NCBI GenBank assembly: GCA_949285915.1
Contig: CASDZW010000007.1
Location: 1-64,000 of the forward strand
Length of the DNA stretch: 64,000 nt
Source of the DNA: an uncultured Collinsella sp.
Lineage (GTDB): Bacteria > Actinomycetota > Coriobacteriia > Coriobacteriales > Coriobacteriaceae
Reading direction: 5' to 3'
Positions 7,683-17,966 of this stretch are shown here, piece by piece (position 1 is the first letter of the stretch; every line of letters begins with the position of its first letter). The notes under the pieces are model-generated. The model saw nothing but the letters and a program-made list of their open reading frames with translations. It was not told the origin of the DNA and did no database searches. Made by a program: the position numbers and the translations under genes.

Positions 7683-9379
7683 AGGAGCTCAACGAGGTTC
7701 TTCAGGATTGGGAGGCCGTGATCGGCCTCGAGATTCACACCGAGCTCACGGCGCTCGACACCAAGATGTTCTGCAACTGCAAGCTCACGCACGATGACGA
7801 GCCCAATACGCACGTCTGCCCCGTCTGCCTGGGCCTTCCGGGTGCGCTTCCCGTGCCCAACAAGCGCGCGATCGAGAGCATCGTGAAGGCGGGTCTCGCC
7901 ACCAACTGCGAGATTCAGAAGCACTCGATGTTCTACCGCAAGCACTACTTCTATCCGGATATGGCAAAGAACTTCCAGACCACGCAGGGTCCGGTTGCCT
8001 TCTGCATGCACGGGCATCTGGATCTTGAGGTCACCGGTCGAGGCGCCGAGGAGCGCCCCGCGTGCGCCTTCGGCGAGGCGGAGGCGGCGAGCCTGGCCTC
8101 GGCTTCCGCCGGTGCGGTCGGCCTCTCCGCCGACCTCTCCCGCATGGCGGGGGAGAAGGCCGAGGGTGCCTCAGACGAGGGTGCGCTCGCGGGTCTCTCG
8201 TCTTACGACACCGCCGCGCTCGCCACGGCGAAGCGCCATGAGGACGGCTCCTACACCGTGCCCATTCGCATCCTGCGCATTCATATGGAGGAGGATGCCG
8301 CCAAGATGGTGCACGTGGGTGGCGAGGAGGGCCGCATCGGCGGCGCGGCGGAGTCGCTCATCGACTACAACCGCTGCGGCACGCCGCTCATCGAGCTCGT
8401 CACCGAGCCCGACCTGCGCACGCCCGAGGAGGCGCGCCTCTTTATGGAAAAGCTCCGCCGCATCTTTGTGACGCTCGGCATCTCGGATTGCTCCATGGAG
8501 AAGGGCTCCATGCGCTGCGACGGTAACGTGAGCCTGCGCCGCCGCGGCGACACCACGCTCGGTACCAAAACCGAGCTCAAGAACCTCAACTCGTTCAAGG
8601 CGCTGCACGACGGTCTTGCGTATGAGATCTGCCGTCAGGCCGAGGTGCTCGAGGAGGGCGGCGAGATCTACCAGGAGACGCGTCACTGGGAGCCCAGCCG
8701 CAAGCGCACCGTGGTCATGCGCACCAAGGAGACGGCGGATGACTACCGCTTCTTCCCCGACCCCGACCTCGCGCCGTTTGACCTGACGGATGAGTTCATT
8801 GCCCACTGTGCGGCGGAGATTCCCGAGCTGCCGGACGCCAAGCGCGACCGCTACCAGCGCGACTTTGGTATCAAGCGCGCCGATGCCGAGCAGATTGCCG
8901 GCGATCCGGCAGGTGCGGACTTCTTTGAGGAGGCGGCTGCGGGACTCACCGGCAAGGCGGCGCAGACGGTTGCGAACCTCATCGTGAACGAGCTCACCGG
9001 CTACGTGAACGCAGCGGGTGCGGATGTGACCCTTGTCACGTGCGGCATTACCCCGGCGCAGGTCGCCTCTCTCGCACGTCTGCTTGCCGAGGACGCCATC
9101 AGCTCCAACCAGGGACACGAGGTCTTTACCCTTATGGCGAAAACCGGTGACGACCCCGCCAAGATCGTGGACGAGCGCGGCATGCGCCAGGTGAGCGATA
9201 CCGGCGCCCTGCAGGAGATTGTCGACACGGTGCTTGCGCGCTGCGAGGACCAGGCTCAGCAGTATCGCGACGGCAACCAGAAGGTTCTTGGCTTCCTTGT
9301 GGGCCAGTGCATGAAGGAGAGCCGCGGCAAGGGCAACCCCAAGCTTTTCAACGAGTTGCTGCGTGCATCGCTCTCGTGA
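7679..9379 (+). CDS. gatB: Asp/Glu-tRNA amidotransferase subunit B with a large insertion
   Basis: Kinase/amidotransferase subunit of GatCAB: it phosphorylates the misacylated residue on tRNA and adds ammonia. Present are the start motif E-A-V-I-G-L-E-I-H-T-E-L, the zinc site C-N-C (32-34) with C-P-V-C (47-50), H-Y-F-Y-P-D-M, and the YqeY-like tRNA-binding tail (about 415-566). At 566 aa it is about 70-80 residues longer than most GatB proteins. The excess is an Ala/Gly/Glu-rich segment at about 119-190, between H-L-D-L-E-V and the conserved R-I-L-R-I-H-M-E-E-D-A block, where most GatB proteins have only a short strand connection. The reading frame stays open and the flanking motifs are intact, so this is a real insertion. 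ATGA overlap with gatA; a hairpin terminator follows at 9444. Confidence 0.95.
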   Translation: MKELNEVLQDWEAVIGLEIHTELTALDTKMFCNCKLTHDDEPNTHVCPVCLGLPGALPVPNKRAIESIVKAGLATNCEIQKHSMFYRKHYFYPDMAKNFQTTQGPVAFCMHGHLDLEVTGRGAEERPACAFGEAEAASLASASAGAVGLSADLSRMAGEKAEGASDEGALAGLSSYDTAALATAKRHEDGSYTVPIRILRIHMEEDAAKMVHVGGEEGRIGGAAESLIDYNRCGTPLIELVTEPDLRTPEEARLFMEKLRRIFVTLGISDCSMEKGSMRCDGNVSLRRRGDTTLGTKTELKNLNSFKALHDGLAYEICRQAEVLEEGGEIYQETRHWEPSRKRTVVMRTKETADDYRFFPDPDLAPFDLTDEFIAHCAAEIPELPDAKRDRYQRDFGIKRADAEQIAGDPAGADFFEEAAAGLTGKAAQTVANLIVNELTGYVNAAGADVTLVTCGITPAQVASLARLLAEDAISSNQGHEVFTLMAKTGDDPAKIVDERGMRQVSDTGALQEIVDTVLARCEDQAQQYRDGNQKVLGFLVGQCMKESRGKGNPKLFNELLRASLS

Positions 9380-9443
9380 CAAGGAGTTCTGGAAGAGCGG
9401 ATAACTCATCAGATTCTGGTAAGGAGCGAAGCGACAGCGGCGT

Positions 9444-9485
9444 GGGAGTGTCTCAGCGGCCTTTTGGAAGCGCTGGGACGCTCCC
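9444..9485 (+). terminator. Hairpin after gatB
   Basis: A 15-bp stem with two G-U pairs (GGGAGTGTCTCAGCG with CGCTGGGACGCTCCC, loop 12) lies 65 bases after the gatB stop. It is followed by CGTTGTTTG, a weak U tract. Confidence 0.6.
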
Positions 9486-9504
9486 CGTTGTTTGAAATTG
9501 CAGT

Positions 9505-9623
9505 TATTCAACAATCTAGGAGCAGGATGTACAGTAGACGGGCTATCCCGGCCCGCATTTTGCCTGGATAAACGTTCTGGAACTAGAAGTGTACTTGTGG
9601 TCGTCCCGCAAGATTGTTGAATA
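9505..9623. repeat. 119-bp element with TATTCAACAATCT ends (copy 1)
   Basis: Perfect 13-bp inverted ends, TATTCAACAATCT at 9505-9517 and its complement at 9611-9623, enclose 93 bp without a gene. A second element of nearly the same length (118 bp) and the same ends lies at 25032-25149. The inner sequence differs between the two. Both copies lie just downstream of the terminator of a plus-strand gene. Confidence 0.6.
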
Positions 9624-9737
9624 CCTGAAAAAATGTCTACGCACCGGCCTTGCGAACCGGGGGCACGGGGTCCCATCGGGGTGTCTCTCTGAATTGTTCC
9701 GTTGATGCTCTACATCTGCCCGCCCACCGATGTGTCA

Positions 9738-9753
9738 ACTTGTCTGAACAAGT
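9738..9753. promoter_or_regulatory. Palindrome upstream of malQ, candidate operator
   Basis: ACTTGT-CTGA-ACAAGT is a 16-bp inverted repeat about 90 bp before malQ. It overlaps a possible TTGTCT -35 element. The rest of the 9624-9837 gap shows no gene. Confidence 0.3.
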
Positions 9754-9841
9754 AGCATGTTAGGCTACCCCTAGGTAAAGCAGCAAGCGCGCGAGCCCTC
9801 GGCTGCAGAGGGTTCGTGCGCCATCACAAAGGGGGATGCAT

Positions 9842-11353
9842 ATGCGCAAAGCCGGTGTTCTAATGCCCATCACGTCTCTGCCGAGCCCATGGGGCGTTGG
9901 CACGATGGGCGCTGAGGCGCGGTCGTTTGTCGATTTTCTTGCGCAAGCGGGTGTAGCTGTGTGGCAGATCTTGCCGCTCGGACCTACGAGCTTTGGAGAC
10001 TCACCTTATCAGTCCTACTCGTCCTTTGCGGGTAACCCCTACCTCATCGACCTTGATGACCTTGCTGCGGAGGGCTTGCTTGAAGAGGTGGAGTACGCTG
10101 GGCGAGACTGGGGGAGCGACCCCGCAAACGTCGACTACGGTGCGCTCTACCGCGAGCGTTTCGACGTGCTTGCCTGTGCGGTGACGCGCCTCTCTGCAAA
10201 TGCACCGGCAGAGCTTGAGGCATTTTGCGACCGAGAGTCCGCATGGCTCGAGGACTACGCGCTCTTCATGGCGCTTAAGCGCGCGCACGGCGGCGCTCCG
10301 TGGAACATGTGGGAAGACGATATTCGCCTGCGCGAGCCCGCGGCGCTCGAGCGTGCCCGCGCTGAGCTCGCCGACGAGATCGCCTTCTGGAAGGGCGTGC
10401 AGTACCTGTTCTTCCTCCAGTGGGGCCGCCTCAAGGGCTACGCGCACACGGCCGGTATCGAGATTATGGGAGACCTGCCCATCTACGTTGCAGAAGACAG
10501 CGTCGAGGTCTGGGCGCACCCGCAGGAGTTCCAGCTCGACGAGAACCTGCGTCCCATCGAGGTCGCGGGATGCCCGCCGGACGGTTTCTCCGCCACCGGC
10601 CAGCTCTGGGGCAACCCGCTCTTTGATTGGGAGCGCATGAAAGAGGACGGCTACCGCTGGTGGATCGGCCGCATCGCGCATCAGTACAAGTTCTACGACA
10701 TCCTGCGTATCGATCATTTCCGCGGGTTTGACTCCTACTACGCCATTCCCGCCGGCAACACCACGGCGGCGGGCGGTCGCTGGCGCGAGGGGCCGGGCAT
10801 CGGCTTTTTCCAGGCGGTGGAGGAGCGCTTGGGGCCCCGCCCGATCGTGGCCGAAGACCTGGGCTTCCTCACGCCGTCGGTGCACAAGCTTCTTGCGGAT
10901 ACGGGGTATCCGGGCATGAAGCTTTTGCAGTTTGCCTTCGACAGCCGCGATGGCGGCTCCGACGAGTACCTGCCTTTTGTGTATCCGACCAACAGCGTTG
11001 CCTACATTGGCACGCACGACAACGACACCGCACTCGGTTGGCTCGAGACGGCGCCTGCTGAGGACACCACGGCGGCGCGCGCCTATCTGGGTCTCAACGC
11101 CGAGGAGGGCGAGGGCTGGGGCCTCATGCGCGGTATTTTGGCGAGCCCTTCTGATCTTGCCGTTCTGCTCATGCAAGATCTTCTGGGTTTGGGGACCGAG
11201 GCGCGCATCAACACGCCTTCCACGCTCGGCGGCAACTGGACGTGGCGCGCGCTTCCCGGTTTTGCGACCGATGAGCTTGCCCAGAAGCTTCACGACAAGC
11301 TTGCGCTTTACCGGAGGCTCCCACCGCAGGTGGAGGTCGCCGAGGCAATCTAG
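9842..11353 (+). CDS. malQ: 4-alpha-glucanotransferase (amylomaltase, GH77)
   Basis: Transfers alpha-1,4-glucan segments between maltodextrins, releasing glucose; cytoplasmic glycogen or maltodextrin metabolism. The 503-residue protein carries GH77 hallmarks: D-S-P-Y-Q-S-Y-S-S-F-A-G-N-P-Y-L-I-D near the N-terminus, the nucleophile Asp in R-I-D-H-F-R-G-F, the acid/base Glu in V-A-E-D-L-G, and the third carboxylate in G-T-H-D-N-D-T. Two ATGs (9836 and 9842) are in frame. The purine-rich AGGGGG touches the first, so 9842, with a 6-base spacing, is preferred. The gene appears to be transcribed alone; no maltose transporter or phosphorylase gene is nearby. A GGGGACGGG repeat block begins right after the stop. 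Confidence 0.95.
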   Translation: MRKAGVLMPITSLPSPWGVGTMGAEARSFVDFLAQAGVAVWQILPLGPTSFGDSPYQSYSSFAGNPYLIDLDDLAAEGLLEEVEYAGRDWGSDPANVDYGALYRERFDVLACAVTRLSANAPAELEAFCDRESAWLEDYALFMALKRAHGGAPWNMWEDDIRLREPAALERARAELADEIAFWKGVQYLFFLQWGRLKGYAHTAGIEIMGDLPIYVAEDSVEVWAHPQEFQLDENLRPIEVAGCPPDGFSATGQLWGNPLFDWERMKEDGYRWWIGRIAHQYKFYDILRIDHFRGFDSYYAIPAGNTTAAGGRWREGPGIGFFQAVEERLGPRPIVAEDLGFLTPSVHKLLADTGYPGMKLLQFAFDSRDGGSDEYLPFVYPTNSVAYIGTHDNDTALGWLETAPAEDTTAARAYLGLNAEEGEGWGLMRGILASPSDLAVLLMQDLLGLGTEARINTPSTLGGNWTWRALPGFATDELAQKLHDKLALYRRLPPQVEVAEAI

Positions 11354-11357
11354 GTTC

Positions 11358-11525
11358 ATTTGGGGACGGGTTCATTTCGTGCAGTGGGTTGCACATTTCT
11401 GCTCCTTTGGGGACGGGGTCGTTTCGCGCAATACTGCGGAGCGGCCCCGTCCCCTCCGTCATCAGTGGCTGTGCGTCTTGCATGGCACGCTTCGACCCCG
11501 TCCCCAAACGGCCGTCCCCAAACGG
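11358..11525. repeat. GGGGACGGG repeat block upstream of the peptide-transporter operon
   Basis: TTTGGGGACGGG followed by TTCATTTC or GTCGTTTC occurs in direct orientation from 11357 and again near 11405. Inverted copies (GTCCCCAAACGG) follow near 11495 and 11512. The same motif set recurs at 17797-17905, on the other side of the transporter operon. The phrase resembles REP-type palindromes mobilised by Y1 transposases, although no transposase gene is in the window. The remaining bases to 11684 hold no gene. Confidence 0.65.
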
Positions 11526-11684
11526 CCCTCAAATGGTTGGCAGCCCTTCGCATTTTGTTTCCGGGGCGTTTCCGACTGATAACCACTTTATTTCAATAAA
11601 GTGCCAAATGACCCTTCCCGCCCCTGCACGCACTCCAGCGAGCTAAAGTACCGATTACTCTGGTATTAGGGAAGGAGAACCACT

Positions 11685-13301
11685 ATGTCCATGGCAGAGA
11701 TTTCCAGAAGGCGTTTCGTCCAGGCGTTCGGCGCCGTTGCGGCCACGAGCACGTTTGCGCTCGCCGGCTGCGGTGCCCAACGCGCGAGCGAGGGCGGCGG
11801 CGGTAGCGCGGCTGCCGAGGGCGGCATCGCCGACACCATCACCTTTGCCCAGGGCGCCGATCCCCGCGGCCTCGACCCCGCGTACGTGGATGACGGCGAG
11901 TCCGCAAAGGTCATGTCCAACATCTACGACACCGTGCTCATGTTCGACGTCGAGACCACCGACGTGCTCCCGTGCCTCGGCGAGATGCCCGACATCTCCG
12001 ATGACGGCCTCACCTATACCTTCAAGATTCGTGAGGGCGTGAAGTTCCACGACGGCACCGACTGCGATGCTTCCGCCATCGTGACCTCCATCACCCGTCA
12101 GCTCGAGCCCAACCGCACCGAGGACATGCCCTACGCCTCCTTTGTGTACGGCTCGATCGACGCCAACACCGGTATCGAAACCATCGAGGCTCCGGATGCG
12201 ACCACGCTCGTCATCACCCTGCGCGCTCCCTCGACGCCGTTCATCAAGAACATGGCGATGACCCTCGCCTCGCCGATCGTTGCCCCCTCCGCCATCGAGG
12301 CCGGCACCGCCAACGAGGAGCCCGTGGGCTCCGGTCCCTACAAGTTTGTCTCCTGGTCCAAGGGCGAGAACATCGTGCTCGAGGCCAACGAGGACTACTG
12401 GGACGAGGAGCGCCAGCCCCAGACCAAGAACGTCATCTTCCGCTTCATCGCCGAGAACTCCAGCCGCGTGACCGCTCTTAACAACGGCGAGGTCGACATC
12501 ATCGACGGCATCGACGCCTCCGTGGTTCCCACCATCACCGACGCCGGCAACGAGCTCTTCAGCGAGGACGGCATGAACATCAACTACATGGCGTTCCGCA
12601 ACGACGCCGGCGCCTTCACCTCGCTTGAGGCACGCCGCGCGTTCTGCCAGGCGGTGAACGTCGAGGAGATGGTCGAGAGCCTCTACGGCGAGTACGCCGG
12701 CGTGGCCACCTCCGTCATGCCGCTGTGGATGGCCCCCTATGACGAGGACATCAAGCAGACCGCTTACGATCCTGAGGCCGCAAAGGCCGCCTTTGCCGAG
12801 CTCGGCATCACGAGCTGCACCATGCTCACCTACACCAACCCGCGTCCGTACAACTCCATCGGCGGCCAGGCGCTCGCCGAGGCCATCCAGGGCTACCTCG
12901 CCGACGCCGGCGTGGACATGGAGATCGTCTCCTACGACTGGACGACCTACCAGACCAAGGTCGAGACCGACGCTTTCGACTGCTGCCTCTACGGCTGGGT
13001 GGGCGACAACGGCGACCCGGACAACTTCATGAACCTGCTTGCCGACAAGAACGTTTCCATGAATGTGGGCCGTTTCAACAATGAGGAGTACAACGCGCTC
13101 ATCCAGCAGGGTCTCACCACCGAGGAGGGCGACGAGCGCGACGCCATCTACAAGCAGTGCGAGCAGATGGTCGCCGACCAGATGCCGTGGATGCTCATCA
13201 GCCACTCCAAGAACCTCGCCGCCTACGCGCCGAGCATCAACAACTTCTTCTATCACCCGACGGGCGTCGTACACATGGAGCTCGTCACCAAGACCGCGTA
13301 A
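11685..13301 (+). CDS. Peptide ABC transporter substrate-binding lipoprotein (SBP family 5)
   Basis: Extracytoplasmic receptor for oligo- or dipeptides, 538 aa. The N-terminus combines a twin-arginine motif, S-R-R-R-F-V-Q, with a lipobox L-A-G-C at about residue 29, so it is probably exported folded by the Tat route and lipidated. A Gly/Ser linker follows, then the family-5 signature region with G-V-K-F-H-D-G-T near residue 119. AAGGAG lies 7 bases before the chosen ATG; a second ATG two codons on is less well placed. It is the first gene of a five-gene operon (receptor, two permeases, two ATPases). A GC-rich hairpin downstream of its stop may let it be made in excess over the membrane parts, as is common for such receptors. 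Specificity is not predictable. Confidence 0.93.
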   Translation: MSMAEISRRRFVQAFGAVAATSTFALAGCGAQRASEGGGGSAAAEGGIADTITFAQGADPRGLDPAYVDDGESAKVMSNIYDTVLMFDVETTDVLPCLGEMPDISDDGLTYTFKIREGVKFHDGTDCDASAIVTSITRQLEPNRTEDMPYASFVYGSIDANTGIETIEAPDATTLVITLRAPSTPFIKNMAMTLASPIVAPSAIEAGTANEEPVGSGPYKFVSWSKGENIVLEANEDYWDEERQPQTKNVIFRFIAENSSRVTALNNGEVDIIDGIDASVVPTITDAGNELFSEDGMNINYMAFRNDAGAFTSLEARRAFCQAVNVEEMVESLYGEYAGVATSVMPLWMAPYDEDIKQTAYDPEAAKAAFAELGITSCTMLTYTNPRPYNSIGGQALAEAIQGYLADAGVDMEIVSYDWTTYQTKVETDAFDCCLYGWVGDNGDPDNFMNLLADKNVSMNVGRFNNEEYNALIQQGLTTEEGDERDAIYKQCEQMVADQMPWMLISHSKNLAAYAPSINNFFYHPTGVVHMELVTKTA

Positions 13302-13328
13302 GCGCGCGATCGCATGACCTGGTAAGAA

Positions 13329-13356
13329 GGACGGGCCGGGCACTCTCGGCCCGTCC
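13329..13356 (+). terminator. Intercistronic hairpin (attenuator) in the transporter operon
   Basis: GGACGGGCCG and CGGCCCGTCC form a perfect 10-bp stem with an 8-base loop, 28 bases after the receptor gene and about 70 bases before the first permease. There is no U tract, so partial termination or mRNA 3'-end protection is likely rather than full termination. Confidence 0.55.
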
Positions 13357-13427
13357 TGTGTATGGGCCCGCTGTGGTCCGGGCGCGTGGCAGGCGCGCCG
13401 CTCTATATAGGGGAGGAGGAAGGTAGC

Positions 13428-14444
13428 GTGCTGAAATACATCTTAAAGCGCATTTTGCTGGCGATTCCGGTGCTCATCGGCGTCTCCATCATCGTGTTCC
13501 TTATCATGCGCGTGTTTTCGGCTGACCCGGCGCCCGTCGTTTTGGGCCAGCACGCTACGGCCGAGGCCATGGAGGCATGGCGCGAGGCAAACGGGCTGAA
13601 CGACCCGCTGATCGTTCAATACTTTGACTTTCTGACGGGAGCCCTCACCGGCAATCTGGGCGAGAGCTACTACACGCACACCCCCGTCACGCAGGAGCTG
13701 CTCTCGCGGTTCCCCGCCACGGTCGAGCTCGCGCTCGTGGCCATTGTCATCGCCGCGGTGGCGGGCGTGGCGCTCGGCGTGGTGTCGGCAACCCACAAGA
13801 ACTCCTGGATCGACGGCTTCTCTACGATCCTCGCGCTCGTGGGCGTGTCGATGCCCATCTTCTGGCTGGGCGTTCTGCTCATCATCCTTTTTGCCGGCGT
13901 GCTGCACGTGCTGCCGAGCTCGGGCCGCATCGACCCTCTGCTCCAGCCGGTGGGAGGTACGGACCTCTACCTTATCGACACGCTGCTGATGGGTGACTTC
14001 GAGGCCTTTGGCGATGCGCTCTCTCACATTATTCTGCCTGCGCTCGCGCTCTCGATGTACTCCATGGCGGTCATCACCCGCATGACGCGTTCGAGCATGC
14101 TCGAGACGCTCAACGAGGACTACGTGCGCACTGCCCGCGCCAAGGGCCTGAAGAAGCGCCGCGTCGACATCCATCATGCGCTGCGCAACGCCATGCTCCC
14201 CGTGACCACGGTCATCGGCCTGCAGCTGGGAAGCCTTCTTGGCGGCGCCATGCTCACCGAGACGGTCTTTGCCTGGCCCGGCATCGGCAAGTACGTTGTC
14301 GACTGCATCTTGAAATCGGACTTTCCCGTCGTACAGGGAGCGGTGCTCCTCATCGGCGTGATCTTCATCGTGATCAACCTGGTCGTAGACGTTATCTACG
14401 CCTATCTCGACCCGCGCATCACCTATACCAAGGAAGAGGGGTGA
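13428..14444 (+). CDS. Peptide ABC transporter permease, DppB/OppB type
   Basis: First membrane subunit of the peptide importer, 338 aa. The start is a GTG at 13428 preceded by GGAGGAGGAAGG; an in-frame ATG at 13362 would add a non-conserved hydrophilic leader and has no ribosome site. The protein begins L-K-Y-I-L-K-R-I-L-L-A-I-P-V-L, the usual OppB-type first segment, and has six membrane segments. The ABC-coupling loop with E-D-Y-V-R-T-A-R-A-K-G-L lies near residue 230. The long periplasmic stretch after the first segment, including D-P-L-I-V-Q-Y-F-D-F, is also typical. The stop overlaps the region just ahead of the next permease gene. Confidence 0.94.
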   Translation: MLKYILKRILLAIPVLIGVSIIVFLIMRVFSADPAPVVLGQHATAEAMEAWREANGLNDPLIVQYFDFLTGALTGNLGESYYTHTPVTQELLSRFPATVELALVAIVIAAVAGVALGVVSATHKNSWIDGFSTILALVGVSMPIFWLGVLLIILFAGVLHVLPSSGRIDPLLQPVGGTDLYLIDTLLMGDFEAFGDALSHIILPALALSMYSMAVITRMTRSSMLETLNEDYVRTARAKGLKKRRVDIHHALRNAMLPVTTVIGLQLGSLLGGAMLTETVFAWPGIGKYVVDCILKSDFPVVQGAVLLIGVIFIVINLVVDVIYAYLDPRITYTKEEG

Positions 14445-14449
14445 TACGC

Positions 14450-15394
14450 ATGGCTGCTGCTTCTGTTGAGCTCGACGAGCGGACCGCGGCTGGCCCCGAG
14501 GGTCCCAACAACACCCCGTCTGCGCCCGTGGCGGAAAAGACCGAGTCGCTTTGGAAGGACGTTTGGTACGCGCTGCGTCAGAACGTGCCCGCCATGGTGA
14601 GCCTCGTCATCATCGTGCTCTTGGCGCTCGTTGCCATTGTGACGTTTGTTGCTCCGGGCATCTTGCCCTACGATCCGTACCAGCAGGACCTCTCTGCCTC
14701 CTTTGAGGGGCCGAGTATGGCGCACTGGTTTGGAACCGACCAGCAGGGTCGTGACATCTTCTGCCGTATCCTCATCGGCAGCCAGATCTCGCTCACCGTT
14801 GGTCTGCTCTCCGTGGCCATCTCTCTTGCCATCGGCGTGACGCTCGGTGCCATCGCCGGCTACAAGGGCGGCGTGGTGGACACTGTCATCATGCGCTTTA
14901 TGGACATGATGCTCGCTATCCCGTCGATTTTGCTCGCCATCGCCTTTATGGCGGCGCTTGGCCGCGGCATCGACAAGGCCATCATCGCCATCGGCTTTGT
15001 GTCCATTCCCGAGTACGCGCGCATTGTGCGCAGCCAGGTGCTCGCGGTCAAGCAGTCCGACTACGTGGCTGCCGCCCGCGTCATCGGCGACTCCGACGCG
15101 ACCATCATCTTCCGCCACGTACTTCCCAACGTGATGCCCTCGATCATCGTCCGCGCCACGCTCGGCATCTCGAGCGCCATCCTCGACGCGGCGGCGCTCG
15201 GCTTCCTCGGCCTCGGCGTTCAGCCGCCGGCGGCGGAGTGGGGCGACATGCTCGGTCGCGGCCGCAACTACATCTTTGCCGCGCCGCACGCCATGATCTT
15301 CCCGGGCCTCGCCATTACCGTGACCGTGCTTGCCTTCAACCTGCTCGGCGACGGTATCCGTGACGCGTTCGATCCCAAGAGCAGGGCGAGGTGA
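14450..15394 (+). CDS. Peptide ABC transporter permease, DppC/OppC type
   Basis: Second membrane subunit of the peptide importer, 314 aa. ATG at 14450 is preferred over the GTG at 14441 because GGAAGAGGGG lies 9 bases before it. A charged cytoplasmic N-terminus of about 40 residues precedes the first membrane segment. The OppC-type motif [17 protein letters not shown] follows, then four or five more segments and the ATPase-coupling motif [11 protein letters not shown] near residue 205. It ends with the usual [11 protein letters not shown] tail. The gap to the upstream gene is 5 bases and to the ATPase gene 5 bases. Confidence 0.94.
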   Translation: MAAASVELDERTAAGPEGPNNTPSAPVAEKTESLWKDVWYALRQNVPAMVSLVIIVLLALVAIVTFVAPGILPYDPYQQDLSASFEGPSMAHWFGTDQQGRDIFCRILIGSQISLTVGLLSVAISLAIGVTLGAIAGYKGGVVDTVIMRFMDMMLAIPSILLAIAFMAALGRGIDKAIIAIGFVSIPEYARIVRSQVLAVKQSDYVAAARVIGDSDATIIFRHVLPNVMPSIIVRATLGISSAILDAAALGFLGLGVQPPAAEWGDMLGRGRNYIFAAPHAMIFPGLAITVTVLAFNLLGDGIRDAFDPKSRAR

Positions 15395-15399
15395 TAGAC

Positions 15400-16515
<1,116 letters not shown>

Positions 16516-16516
16516 C

Positions 16517-17656
16517 ATGTCCAACGTGAACGACAACCTTATCGAGGTGCAGCACCTCACCAAGAGCTTTGTCGCTGCAACCAACTTCTTTGGCAAGCCC
16601 ACGTCGTTTGTCCAAGCGGTCGACGACGTCAACTTCACCATCCGCCGTGGCGAGGCCTTTGGTCTGGTGGGTGAGTCGGGCTGCGGCAAGACCACCATCG
16701 GCAAGATGATCGTGGGCCTGTTGAAGCCCACGAGCGGCAAGATCCTTTTCGAGGGCAAAGACATCACCGCAATGAGTCCTAAGGACCGCCGCCGCATGAG
16801 CACCGACATCCAGCTCATCTTCCAGGACCCCTATGCGAGCCTGAACCCGCGCATGACCATCGGCCAGATTGTTGCCGAGCCCATCCTCACCAACAACATC
16901 CTGCCCAAGGATAAGGTCGATGCACGGGTGGACGAGCTTCTTGAGCGCGTCGGCCTTGCGAGCTACATGAAGAACCGCTACCCGCACGAGTTCTCGGGTG
17001 GCCAGCGCCAGCGCGTGGGCATTGCGCGTGCGCTTGCGGTAAACCCCAAGCTCATTGTGTGCGACGAGCCGGTCTCGGCGCTCGACGTGTCCATTCAGGC
17101 ACAGGTGCTGAACCTGCTCGACGACCTCAAGGACCAGTTTGGCCTTACGTACCTCTTTATTGCGCACGGCCTGAACGTCGTGAAGCATATATCCGACCGC
17201 GTGGGTGTCATGTACCTCGGCCGTCTGATGGAGGTTGCGCCTAAAAACAGTCTCTACCACGAGCCGCTGTGCCCCTACACCCAGGCGCTCCTCTCGGCGA
17301 TTCCGAGCCCCGACCCCAAGCTGCAGCGCAAGCGCATCATTCTCGAGGGCGACGTGCCGAGTCCCATCGACCCGCCGGCGGGCTGCCGCTTTGCGAGCCG
17401 CTGCTTTGCCAAGGTCGGCGCCTGCGATGTTTCCTCGCCCGATCAGCGCGAGGTTCTGCCCGATCACCTCTGCTCGTGTCATCGCTACGACAACGTGCCG
17501 ACCGATGCGGTGCGCCAGCTCGCGCTCGACATCCAGTACGACGCGGCGCGCCCGACCTACGGCCGCGGTAGCGACCTTACCAACGCCGACCCGGTGGTCA
17601 CGCCCGAGACGGACGTGGATGCCGAGGTCAACGCCGAGGCGCCCGTCGCGCCCTAA
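16517..17656 (+). CDS. Peptide ABC transporter ATP-binding protein, DppF/OppF type
   Basis: Second ATPase of the importer, 379 aa. It shows Walker A G-E-S-G-C-G-K-T-T, signature F-S-G-G-Q-R-Q-R and Walker B L-I-V-C-D-E-P-V-S-A-L-D. The region before Walker A includes the insertion typical of OppF (F-F-G-K-P-T-S-F-V-Q-A-V-D-D-V). In place of the usual I-T-H-D switch there is F-I-A-H-G-L-N-V-V, with Gly where Asp is common; the His is kept. The C-terminus has the Cys-bearing dipeptide domain, then an acidic Asp/Glu/Pro tail of about 40 residues. GGGGAGGTGC lies 6 bases before the ATG, one base after the dppD-type stop. It ends the operon; repeats follow at once. Confidence 0.95.
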   Translation: MSNVNDNLIEVQHLTKSFVAATNFFGKPTSFVQAVDDVNFTIRRGEAFGLVGESGCGKTTIGKMIVGLLKPTSGKILFEGKDITAMSPKDRRRMSTDIQLIFQDPYASLNPRMTIGQIVAEPILTNNILPKDKVDARVDELLERVGLASYMKNRYPHEFSGGQRQRVGIARALAVNPKLIVCDEPVSALDVSIQAQVLNLLDDLKDQFGLTYLFIAHGLNVVKHISDRVGVMYLGRLMEVAPKNSLYHEPLCPYTQALLSAIPSPDPKLQRKRIILEGDVPSPIDPPAGCRFASRCFAKVGACDVSSPDQREVLPDHLCSCHRYDNVPTDAVRQLALDIQYDAARPTYGRGSDLTNADPVVTPETDVDAEVNAEAPVAP

Positions 17657-17763
17657 CCAGACCTCCTTCCCGGCGAGCGGCGAGTCAGTTCCTGCCATGC
17701 CTTGCCCGTCGCTCGCTTCCGAGGTGCGGCCCCGTATGCGATCATCGCTGCGGGGCCGCGTTT

Positions 17764-17799
17764 GCATAGTTGGCATAGTTGGCATAGTTGGCATAGTTG
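17764..17799. repeat. Four tandem copies of a 9-bp unit
   Basis: GCATAGTTG is repeated four times without change and runs straight into the first GGGGACGGG motif. It lies about 110 bases after the end of the peptide-transporter operon. Confidence 0.9.
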
Positions 17800-17905
17800 G
17801 GGACGGGTTCGTTTCATGCAGTTGGGCTGCACATTTGGGGACGGGTTCGTTTCTTGCAGCGTCCCAAACGCGGACTGCATAACTTGACCCCGTCCCCAAA
17901 TGTGC
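17797..17905. repeat. GGGGACGGG repeat block downstream of the peptide-transporter operon
   Basis: TTGGGGACGGGTTCGTTTC occurs at about 17797 and again at about 17835. An inverted copy, GACCCCGTCCCCAAATGTGC, ends the block near 17905. This is the same motif set as at 11358-11525. The block separates the transporter operon from the AlbA_2 gene. Confidence 0.65.
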
Positions 17906-17966
17906 AAATGCGCACTCTGTCGGCCTTGGGGTATAACCCCTCTAACGGCTCAACAGGAGGTGCGCC

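Noticed and set aside
11360-11646. Short Pro/Arg-rich open frames after malQ
   Set aside because: They are translations of the GGGGACGGG repeats, in all frames.
17764-17799. CRISPR-like array
   Set aside because: The units are only 9 bp, directly joined and without spacers: a simple tandem repeat. No cas gene is present.
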